Source of the DNA: Palaemon carinicauda
Taxonomy: Eukaryota > Arthropoda > Malacostraca > Decapoda > Palaemonidae
Length of the DNA: 64,000 nucleotides
Reading direction: 5' to 3'
Assembly: GCF_036898095.1 (NCBI RefSeq)
Contig: NC_090735.1
Coordinates: forward strand, 10,041,209 to 10,105,208
Of the stretch, positions 13,739 to 25,700 are shown piece by piece (positions within the stretch are counted from its first letter, which is position 1; each line of letters starts with the position of its first letter). The translations under genes were made by a program, and so were the position numbers. The notes beneath the pieces are model-generated. The model was given only the letters and a program-made list of their open reading frames with translations. It was not told where the DNA came from and made no database searches.

Positions 13739-16700
13739 CTGTAAATATAAACTTTGTAGTAATGAGACATTCATATTTACCTTAAGTACAAAAGATTGAA
13801 TAGACTATTGGTCTCTTTTACCATATTTATGTATTTTCTTGAAAGCCACTATGACCTATCAACCTCTGCTAACGACTTCTCAATTTTTTAGCGTCCTTAA
13901 ACCTTTTGGATAAGCTTCCATACCTAAGCCTTTGTCAAGAAGAAAAACAAAGAAGCTTTCACCTTCCCTGGCCGGACTTAAACAAACTTACTTGAAGTTC
14001 CCGTGGGGAGACACAATGCTATGAAAAAGAATATAAGTCAAATTCAGCTCAATTATCTAACATCTGTTGCATTCAAATATACTTTTACTAGAGTTAATTT
14101 GGAACCCTCCACAACATTGTTTCAGTGTTTTAGTAGTTATTGAAACTTAACCTATAAAAGTACTGGACACTTTTAGTGTAATTATTAATCTTTGGCACCG
14201 TCGTTCAATTAGTTCATTATGCATGTTGCACAAGATTTTTCATAACTGACCATCCTTTACATTCAGATCTTCCTGGACAATTCTATCCTGTTCTGAGCTC
14301 CAGGCAGTTAATTCTAATAGCCAGGTAAGAATTTACCTATATAATGCTGCTAATTTTTCTATGGTGGACTAATGTGTATGGGAATTTGAGGATTATAACA
14401 CTATACTATGATAAACTGAAATAATAGAGGAACCATATCAAGTTGTGATAAGATAATTAACCTCTACTAAAAGCTAAAAATATATACCAAAATGTGTTCC
14501 ATTTAATATACTGTACTGTAACCATTCTTTAGCCACTTTACCTACTGACGTAGCCAATCATGATGTGGGTGCGTAGTACTTTAAAGGTAATAAAATCAAT
14601 GAAAATATTGGAATAAAATAATGCGGTAAATAAAATGACAACTCTATTACTTACAATTCATCTGGGCAATTAATAGGTTGAGCAAGCCGAACGCCTTGGC
14701 GAAGGACGGCCGAAATTTCAAATGGATCAATTTCGCCGTAGGGCTGCTGCCCGAGAGTCATTACTTCCCATAGAAGAACACCCCATGACCACTAAAATTA
14801 GAAAGGTAAAATATTAGAAAATTAAAGCAATCTCTTAAAAGATTTTACAAAGCATTAACTAGACAACAAATAAAAGCACACAAGATCTTATCTCATCAAA
14901 AAGAATTTCTCGGTTTTCAAAGGACAATAAAAGATACTGTGAAAAAAGTATATAAGTTTCATAGAAAAAATCCTCTAACATTACTGTAGCCATACGTTAG
15001 AGATACAAATTATTACTTTTCTGATATTTTCTCAAGATTCTCAGTGTTGACCCAAAATATTTCTTCTCAAAATCATAGATAAAACTTGAAACAATATAAA
15101 TCAAAAGAAATTAGACATTTGCCAAAGGGATATGCCTATTGCAAAAATCTTTAGAATTATCTTCTATGACAAAAGAGGTAGGTCAACTAAAATTAATCAG
15201 AGCTTTATAACTAGATAATTGGGGGATTATCAGTGCCAAAGTACTATTGTACTCTCAGCTTTGAAGCATAGGCAAAATGAAATCTGCCCACCACTAACCT
15301 TGATGAGGAGGGTAAAGAAATAAAGGGATGAAGAGAGGTGAATTTTGTGTCTACTAGTAATCACAAAATATACTGAAAAGGTATCTAGATATCTATAAGT
15401 AAGATTCATCCTATAAAAAACAGGGGAACACATTTAAATTTTCAACATCCTACTAAAATAACTTCAACACTACACTATGTTCACACAGTTAAAAGTAGAT
15501 CCATAAATTACCTCAGGAACACTAACTTCTGGAAGGAAAAGCCGTAATCTGGGCACATTTTTTGATCTGGATAAATACATACATACATACATATACCAAA
15601 GGCACTTCCCCCAATTTTGGGGGGTAGCCAACAACAACAAATGAAACAAAACAAAAAAGGGGACCTCTACTCTCTACGTTCCTCCAGCCTAACCAGGGAC
15701 TCAACCGAGTTCAGCTGGTACCGCTAGGGTGCCACAGCCCAACCTCCCACACTATCCACCACAGATGAAGCTTCATAATGCTGGATAAATACTGTACATA
15801 AAAAGAAAATCTGGAATATGCTGGTGAGATAGGACCTTGTCACCTTCATAAGGAAATTAAGGGGTCTTTCTTACTTTACTTTAAAGGCTGCTTTTCTGGT
15901 CCTATACTGCAGGGGAACCCTACTCTCTACACGACCTTCACAGACATCTTATTATATGCATTCCAAGTCATTCCACATTTCACACTACATATTGTTCATT
16001 TATTGTCAAATCCACATTATCGAAGCACTTAGAGAGAAATAAAAACATCTTAATTATATTCCTTACAGGCAGAACCATATTTGTTTCACTACTTTTATTT
16101 CCTTGGGAAATTACAAAGTGTAACCTGTCTTTTAAATGAAAACCATTACTATAACAGCTAATAAATAATTTGTCACCTTTGAGATAATACATGTTTACTT
16201 AGGCTGAAATAAACCAAATCCTCTAGCAAGTCACAAATAAATAGTTGAACATACCACATCTGCTGCAGGAGTGAAGACTTTGTGAGTAAGACTCTCCAAT
16301 GCAAGCCATTTTATAGGTCTATTTTCGTTGTCTCCAAGGCAGTGGTAATCCGCTGGATAAAGATCTCGAGCAAGAGCACAGTCTGTTAACTTAACTGTTA
16401 AGTTATCATCAACACTGAAATCAAGAAAATGAAGTTGCATCAAATGTCCCAAATAAGCATGGTAAACTTGTTCCTCCCCAGCACATAAATAGACTATGAT
16501 AAAACAAAGGAAAAAATAAGTGCTTACAACAAGAACAGTTAAATGAAACAAAAAGGGAGATGGTAATTTCACTGCCATTAGATCTCACCATCATCCTTAT
16601 CAACTTCATTTATAGTACTATTATCATTATCATATTTGATGTTGCTGTAGTTGAACCAGATCACTGAGACAAAATAACTGAACTCTTATAGGTCTGGAGC

Positions 16701-19700
16701 ACAAGCTACTAGAGCAAGAAAGGTGAGCTTTTTCTTTACACAATCTATAAAGCTTACTTACACACAATTACGAGTTGCTACATCTTTATGTAAAAGGAGG
16801 CGAGAATGAAGATAAGACAAAGCTTGTAACACTTGAAGACCAACGCTTACTACTTCCTTGGTTACTAATGTGTGACATCCCTGCAAGAATCTGTCAAAAA
16901 AAAATTCATGTATTAAATATATAAACAAACAATAAAACAATATTTTGATATCTAAAATCTTTAATAACTTCCTTTCTTCAAATACATACTTAATAATTCA
17001 TGGGTAATTCTCACCAGCTAAGTTAAAAATCTCTTATTGGTTATATAGTAATGTAATTTGCTACTCTGTAAGCTGAGGTAATTCTAGCAGAGGCCATTAT
17101 CTGACTCTCTGAAGTTTGTTGTGATGTACTCAATACTTATATTTTCTATATTAATGGAGTTAGCTCTTTTTCTGACACTCACATCAACGGCTTTTAGGCA
17201 GCTCACATAAGACATCACACTCTGGGGCCTGAGGTCCCCTGGGTGGGAACAACTGCAGGTAGCTCCTTTTTCTTCTTCTTCTTTGCCTACAGCCTTTACC
17301 CATTTTTATATGGGGTTGGTGTTTTGTATAGGTCTTCTCCATTCTCTTTTATCCTGTTCTCTTAATCCTTTTCCCTGCATGTCATTTTCTACTTAATCAT
17401 TCCATCTGAACTTTGGCCTTACCCCTTTCTTCCCCCCTCCACCTCCATGCCTGTGACCCTTTGGCACACATGATCTTTTCTCCGCATGACATGCCCAAAC
17501 ACCTGTAGTCTTCTTTGCCGAGTTGTTTTCGACACGTCTCTTACCATGATTGTTGCTCTAATATGCTCATTTCAGATCATGTCCCGTGAAGCTCTTTATG
17601 GGTATAAAATAATTCCAAGAGAGTAAAATTCTAGTTCCACAATCGGAAGTCTTTACTTAAAGCTGAGCAGAATGTTCTCCCTGCTGCAACTGTAAGGAGC
17701 CTGTCTTGATGAAGACAAACCAAGGAAGACCATGATCTGCAATAAAGCTACTATGATCGGAGAATTACCACTTCTATGACACCAATCACAATCTATTTCC
17801 TTGGAAGACAGATACAGAGGCACAACATAAGTCCCCGTACACATCCTGAGAAGTTCTTCATGAAAAGCCTTTAGCTTGGAAGGGATGCTGTAGTCTCCAA
17901 CCAGGAAGTACTAAACACTTTACGTACTGGAGGTACCTAAGAAGGTGTGGCTGACAAAAATATTCCAAAGGATAGTTCTCTCGAGAGCTTGACAAAACAT
18001 ACTAACAGATCGGGATCACAATCGTCTTGTGGTCATCTGGGAGCCACTTGGTTCATTCCAACACTTGGTATGATCAACACTCAGTTGATCCGCAAGCAGA
18101 TCAGGTTGAAACGGGGGGAAGATATGTTCAGGAGTACAGGTGATCCCATGGGTTGGACAGTATCCCCAAACCATTCGCATAGTTCTGAAATGGGAAACTG
18201 AATACAAGGCAAATCCTGTCTAGCCATGGGGCAAACAGGACGCTCCCCGGTAATCACCAGATAGTATGAGTCTTTTCTGTCACATGAAGAAGGGACCACT
18301 CTGAATTTACAAACTACACAAGGCAACAGAGCATGTCTGCTAGAACATTCCTCTTGACAGGAATAAACCTCCCTGACAGCTCTACAGTATTGATAAACTG
18401 CCTAAATATGCATAGGCTTTATAAATTCACACACACTGTATGAGACCCTCCCTCCTTGCTTGTTGATGTATGCTATAAACAAAGTGTTATATCTCCTCAA
18501 CAATACTCAGTGCCCTATCAAAGTCTATTGGAAAGCTTTCAGTGCAAAGAATGCTGCATACATTTCCAACAGGTTGAAATGCAGGTTCTTTTATTTTGGA
18601 ATCCATACCCATATAGTGCTGGATTTCTCAGGTGCATCCCCTACCTTTCTTGGATGTGTCTGCAAACAGAAACATTTTATTAATTGGAGAGTTAAGTGGA
18701 ACTCCCCTACTGAGGTTTTCATTGTTAAGCTACCAGGAGAGATTGTCCCGTATCTCTTGCTCCATTGGAAAAAGATGGTATGGGAAATTGCTGGCTCCCA
18801 ACCAGTGATGTCTCAGACTCCACTGAAGTGATTACGATACTGTTGGAGACCCCAGTGTGGAATGAGTTTTTCCAATGAGGAAGATGTCCCAGAAGACATT
18901 ACCACTGCTCAGCTAGGAGTTCTTGTTCAACAGGAGTGCCACCTCTCTGAGCCTACTAATTCGATCGTAATTCACCACATCTATCAGCATGCCCAGGTAC
19001 TTCATGCTCTGCTTGGGTGTAAGACGCCTTTTCCCAAAATTATCTCAAACTCAGGACAAAATAGAGTATTCGGTCTCAATCCTGAGGCAACTACCTCTTG
19101 GAAGAGACTAAGATCAGCCAGATGATGTTGAAAACCTCAATAAATATATCCTGTTTGGGTGAGCCCAATCTAGACCACAGTGAACACTCACAGGAACACT
19201 TGGGGAGCTGTGGTCTATCTGAAACACAGGGCTTCGAACTAGTCCACTGTTTCCTCGAGGATAAACCAGAGGTACTTTCAGTAGGACTAATGAACAGGAA
19301 ATTGAGAATAGGGGAGATTTTCAAGACCACCAAAAAACAAGCAGTTTTCCTTTTTGATGGAAGACAGCATAGAAATTTCCATCTCTAAGCTTAACGGAGT
19401 ACATGTGTACTGATTGCATGTGGCTGAGGTCAAAAGTGAGTGTCTAGCTGTCTGACGTGTTATTTTTACCTCATTAAAGTTTTAACTGCTGTTCCAGCCT
19501 CGCTGAAGTCATACTTCTAGTAAAGGACGATAGTTTGTAGACAAATAAATGTATGGTAAATTCTTTTAAAAATCAGCTCCCAATTAGAAGTACAGTATCA
19601 ATTCAATCAAGTGTCAAAAGGAGACGTTTCACTCTCTCTAACGTAATATAATATTAGAGAGTCTTAGACAATGCAATACAATAGATAATGGCATCATTGT

Positions 19701-22700
19701 AGTACATCTAAGAATAAAGAGGCTCTGGTGTGAGCATTCCCACAAAGAAAATACATTGCGGTAGATTAAGTATTACTCCTAAAAATTTTACAGTAATAAT
19801 CCATCTACGTCGTTAATTGGTTCCAACAGACTTGAAGTAAATTGATTTTCAACATAGGTTGAAATTTCCCTAGTAGGGTGACTTATATGTTCTCTATAAA
19901 CACGCTGAACACAAAAAAAAAAATACTTACAACAGATGCCTTCTTTACTGTAATAAGCTTCCATGTGAAGTATAGTACTGTACAATACAGCACTTTATTG
20001 TTATTGTATGACGTAGGGATTGACGCAAGGATGGGTAAAACGCCATAACGAGAGCTTTATTTTTGTACCTAATACTCAGAAAAAGCTATGGAATGGTGAA
20101 ACTGACATATGTCTAACCGATATAAAGATGGGAACAGTACGTATTACTGTAAACCCTACAAATTTAAAACATTATAAAAGACCTTTTAAAAAGAAGGGTA
20201 CTTGATCTTGCCCAAAGTGCTGTGTCAGAAAAGTATTCCACTAAAACACTGTACAGTATTACACTATAGCAAAGTCTTTTACGAAAAACATTACTATAGA
20301 ACCAGATGTTATGCCAAAGATAGGGTCTGAACAACCCTGAACATTAAAGGTAAAAGGCATAATAATATGAGCAAGGCCAATGTATAAACTGCTATACTAG
20401 AACAAGATCCACAATAAAATTAGAGGTGTTAAGCAAATGATGCTTTTGACGTAAACCAAAAAAAGATGTAGTATAGATTATAACGTTAAAGAAAATTTCT
20501 AGGTATGAGAGAGAACATAATATAGTACTCAATGATAGAGCAATAACCTTGAACAATGGGGCAAACCTGAGCTATTGTAGAACCATTAGTTGAATTGTAT
20601 GGGACAGGACAACCCCCAGACACTATCAAAGGCACAAAAAGATAAAATCACAGAGCGACAGTCATTATTCTACAATTTGTCTCTTACAAAAGCATGATAG
20701 GATGCATTTTGTCAACGCTGAAGGCGCAACGTCAGTGCTGGCTTACGCTGATCAGGTTAAATTTCAGACTGGTGTAAAAATGTTATTTTTATTAATAAAA
20801 TAAATTTTTGAATATACTTACCCGGTGATTATATAAGCTGCAGCTCTGCTGCCCGACAGAAAAACTCTACGTTCAAAATCCGCCAGCGATCGCTATGCAG
20901 GTAGGGGGTGTACTTCAACAGCGCCATCTGTCGTGCAGGTACTCAGTACTCAATGTAAACACAGAACTCAATTTTCTCCTCGGTCCACTGGGTCTCTATT
21001 GGGGAGGAAGGGAGGGTCCTTTAATATATAATCACCGGGTAAGTATATTAAAAAATTTATTTTATTAATAAAAATAACATTTTTCAATATTAAACTTAGC
21101 CGGTGATTATATAAGCTGATTCACACCCAGGGGGGTGGGTAGAGACCAGCATTAATTGTTTACATTAATATGAGCTAAGGATTTTGTATTTCATTTTAGC
21201 AGTTATTCAAAATAACAAACATAAAATAAATAAGTACCTGGTAAGGAAGTCGACTTGAACAATTACTCTGCCTTTTTTAAGTATGTCTTCCTTACTGAGC
21301 CTCGCGATCCTCTTAGGATGCTGAGCGACTCCTAGGAGCTGAAGTATCAAGGGTTGCAACCCATACTACAGGACCTCATCAAAACCTCTAATCTAGGCGC
21401 TTCTCAAGAAAAGAATTTGACCACCCGCCAAATCAACCAGGATGCGAAAGGCTTCTTAGCCTTCCGGACAACCCAAAAACAACAATAAAAAACATTTCAA
21501 GAGAAAGATTAGAAAAGGTTATGGAATTAGGGGAATGTAGTGGTTGAGCCCTCACCCACTACTGCACTCGCTGCTACGAATGGTCCCAGGGTGTAACAGT
21601 TCTCGTAAAGAGACTGGACATCTTTAAGATAAAAAGACGCGAACACTGACTTGCTTCTCCAATAGGTTGCGTCCATTATACTCTGCAGAGATCTATTTTG
21701 TTTAAAGGCCACTGAAGTTGCGACAGCTCTAACTTCATGTGTCCTTACCTTCAGCAAAGCATGGTCTTCCTCATTCAGATGGGAATGAGCTTCTCGTATC
21801 AACAGTCTGATATAATAGGAAACTGCATTCTTTGACATAGGCAAAGAAGGTTTCTTAATAGCACACCATAAAGCTTCTGACTGTCCTCGTAAAGGTTTAG
21901 TTCGTCTTAAATAGAACTTAAGAGCTCTAACAGGGCATAAGACTCTTTCTAGTTCATTTCCAACCAAATTTGAAAGGCTTGGAATATCGAACGATTTCGG
22001 CCAAGGACGAGAAGGTAGCTCGTTTTTGGCTAGAAAACCAAGCTGTAAAGAACATGTAGCCGTTTCAGATGAAAATCCGATGTTCCTGCTGAAGGCGTGT
22101 ATCTCACTGACTCTTTTAGCTGTTGCTAAGCAAACGAGGAAAAGAGTCTTTAAAGTGAGATCTTTAAAGGAGGCTGATTGTAGTGGCTCGAACCTTTCTG
22201 ACATAAGGAATCTTAGTACCACGTCTAAATTCCAACCCGGTGTAGCCAAACGACGCTCCTTCGAGGTCTCAAAAGACTTAAGGAGGTCCTGTAGATCTTT
22301 GTTGTTAGAAAGATCTAAGCCTCTGTGACGGAAGACTGCTGCCAACATGCTTCTGTAACCTTTGATAGTGGGAGCTGAAAGAGATCTTTCCTTCCTCAGG
22401 TATAATAGGAAGTCAGCTATTTGGGTTACAGAGGTACTGGTCGAGGATACTGATACCGACTTGCACCAGTTTCGGAAGACTTCCCACTTCGACTGGTAGA
22501 CTCTAAGAGTGGATGTACTCCTTGCTCTAGCAATCGACCTGGCTGCCTCCTTCGAAAAGCCTCTAGCTCTAGTGAGTCTTTCGATAGTCTGAAGGCAGTC
22601 AGACGAAGAGCGTGGAGGCCTGGGTGTACCTTCTTTACGTGTGGCTGACGTAGAAGGTCCACTCTTAGAGGAAGAGATCTGGGAACGTCCACCAGCCATT

Positions 22701-25700
22701 GAAGTACCTCGGTGAACCATTCTCTCGCGGGCCAGAGGGGAGCAACTAACGTCAACCTTGTCCCTTCGTGAGAGGCGAACTTCTGCAGTACCTTGTTGAC
22801 AATCTTGAACGGGGGGAATGCATAAAGGTCTACATGGGACCAATCCAGTAGAAAGGCATCTATATGAACTGCTGCTGGGTCCGGGATTGGTTAGCAATAA
22901 ATTGGGAGCCTCTTGGTCATCGAGGTTGCAAAGAGATCTATGGTAGGTTGGCCCCATGTGGCCCATAGTCTCTTGCACACATCCTTGTGTAGGGTCCATT
23001 CTGTTGGAATGATTTGACCCTTCCGACTGAGGCAATCCGCCATGACATTCATGTTGCCTTGAATGAACCTCGTTACTAGAGAAAGGTTTAGATCTCTTGA
23101 CCAGGTGAGGAGGTCCCTTGCGATCTCGTACAACGTCATAGAATGGGTCCCTCCTTGCTTGGAGATGTACGCCAAGGCCGTGGTGTTGTCTGAGTTCACC
23201 TCCACCACCTTGCCTTGAAGGAGGGACTTGAAGCTTTTCAAGGCCAGATGAACTGCCAGTAGCTCCTTGCAGTTGATATGTAACGTTCTTTGATTCGAGT
23301 TCCAAGTTCCCGAGCATTCCCGACCGTCTAATGTCGCACCCCAGCCCGTGTCCGATGCGTCCGAGAAGAGAACGTGGTTGGGGGTCTGAACAGCCAGGGG
23401 CAGACCCTCTCTGAGGTTGATGTTGTCCTTCCACCAAGTCAGTGATGACTTCATCTTCTCGGAAATGGGGATCGAGACCGCTTCTAGCGTCTTGTCCTTT
23501 TTCCAGTGAACAGCTAGGTGAAATTGAAGGGGACGGAGGTGCAGTCTCCCTAACGAAATGAACTGTTCCAGGGATGAAAGCGTCCCTATCAGACTCATCC
23601 ACTGTCTGACTGAACATCGTTCCTTCTTTAGCATGTTCTGGATGCATCCTTGGGCTTGACTTGTTCTGGGGGCCGACGGAAAAGCCCGAAAAGCTTGACT
23701 GTGAATCTCCATCCCTAAGTACACTATAGTTTGGGATGGGACCAGTTGGGACTTTTCCATATTGACCAGGAGACCCAATTCCTTGGTCAGATCTAGAGTC
23801 CACTTTAGATTCTCCAGACAGCGACGACTGGAAGAAGCTCTTAGAAGCCAGTCGTCCAAATAGAGGGAGGCTCTGATATCCGCTAAATGCAGGAATTTGG
23901 CAATATTCCTCATCAGCTTCGTAAATACAAGAGGAGCTGTGCTTAGGCCAAAGCACAGGGCTTGAAATTGGTAGACAACCTTTTCGTAAACGAATCTCAG
24001 AAAAGGTTGGGATTCTGGGTGGATGGGGACGTGAAAGTAAGCGTCCCTTAGGTCTAAAGAGACCATCCAGTCTTCCTTCCTGACCGCTGCTAGAACAGAC
24101 TTTGTGGTCTCCATGGCGAACGTCTGCTTTGTGACAAAGACATTCAGAGCACTGACGTCTAGCACCGGCCTCCACCCTCCTGTCTTCTTTACCACTAAGA
24201 AGAGACGGTTGTAGAAGCCCGGGGATTGATGGTCCCGGACTTTGACTACCGCTCCCTTTTCTAGTAAGAGAGACACCTCTTGCTTCAAAGCTAGTCTCTT
24301 GTCTTCCTCTCTGTACCTGGGAGAGAGATCGATGGGAGACGTTGCTAGAGGGGGTTTGCGTACAAACGGGATCTTGTACCCTTCTCTGAGCAACTTCACA
24401 GATTGTGCATCTGCGCCCCTTTTCTCCCAGGTCTGCCAGAAGTTCTTGAGTCTGGCTCCCACTGCTGTCTGAAGAAGGTGGCAGTCAGACTCTGCCCTTA
24501 AAGGACTTGGTACCTTTCTTCTTCCCACGTCTCCCTTCGGCACGAGCACCTCCTCTGCTGGAGGCTCTGCCACGAAAGGGCGGAATGAATCTGGACGCTG
24601 GAGTGTCCATCCTGGGTCTAGACAAGGTAGGCAAAGGGGTGGCTTTGCGGGCAGAGGACGCAACCAGGTCATGAGTGTCTTTTTGAATCAAGGAGGCAGC
24701 AATCTCCTTGATCAAGTCCTCTGGGAAAAGGCACTTTGAGAGAGGAGCAAACAGAAGTTCCGATCTCTGACACGGTGTTACTCCAGCTGACAAGAAAGAG
24801 CAAAGGTTTTCCCGTTTCTTGAGGACCCCGGAAACGAACGAAGCCGCAAGCTCACTGGATCCGTCACGTATGGCCTTGTCCATACAGGACATAATGAGCA
24901 AGGAAGCTTCCTTGTCAGAAGGGGAGATCTTCCTGCTCAAAGCTCCCAGACACCAGTCCAAAAAGTTAAAGACCTCGAAGGCTCTAAACACTCCTTTCAA
25001 CAGATGGTTTAAGTCTGAAGGCGACCAACAAATCTTAGAGCGTCTCATGGCCAGCCTGCGGGGAGAGTCTACTAGACTTGAGAAGTCGCCCTGGGCAGAG
25101 GCAGGAACTCCCAAGCCGAGAACTTCTCCCGTGGCATACCAGACGCTCGATCTGGAAGAGAGTCTCGCAGGGGGAAACGTAAATGCTGTCTTCCCAAGGT
25201 TCTTTTTGGACTGCATCCAATCCCCTAAAACTCGTAAAGCTCTCTTGGACGAGCGGGCGAGGACGAGTTTCGTGAAGGCAGGCGCTGATGACTGCGTGCC
25301 TAAAGCGAACTCAGACGGAGGAGAGCGTGGAGCCGCAGGCACAAACTGATCAGGAAACATCTCCTTGAACAAAGCAAGAACTTTTCTAAAGTCCAAGGAG
25401 GGTTGCGTGGTCTTGGGTTCGTCGATGTCCGTATGCGGGTCGTCAATGTGTGCAGCGTCGTCATCATCAGAGAGTCCATCATCTGAAAACTGAGGAGGAG
25501 GCGGCAAAGGAGTAGCAATCGGCTGGTCAGCTGAGTCCGGCAGCACGGGTGCACGCGTGACTGAACCGGACGCAACGTCATGGAACTGTTGCCCAGTCTG
25601 TGAACTGGCAACAACCATGGCAGTGCGGGGACGCAAAGCGTCTACTCCAGACTGTCTAGTCTGCTGTGGGTGAGTAGAGGTAACCACACTGGGTTGCGGA

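Noticed and set aside
16415..16609. Open extension upstream of the DCA exon with a hydrophobic, TM-like stretch
   Set aside because: It lies within the 347-bp intron; the acceptor AG at 16415-16416 gives exact phase with the upstream exon, so it is intron read-through.
20790..20796. Treating the variable core itself as the present crossover point
   Set aside because: Right ends of A, B and C leave the element at GAAAA(A), before the TTATTTT arm. Current integration therefore seems to occur in the A run; the core-as-overlap idea is kept only as a hypothesis about origin.
22026..22328. Plus-strand frames within DIRS elements (also 24819-25349, 34637-35308, 48205-48723)
   Set aside because: Antisense shadows of RT, gag and YR coding sequence with no independent motif.
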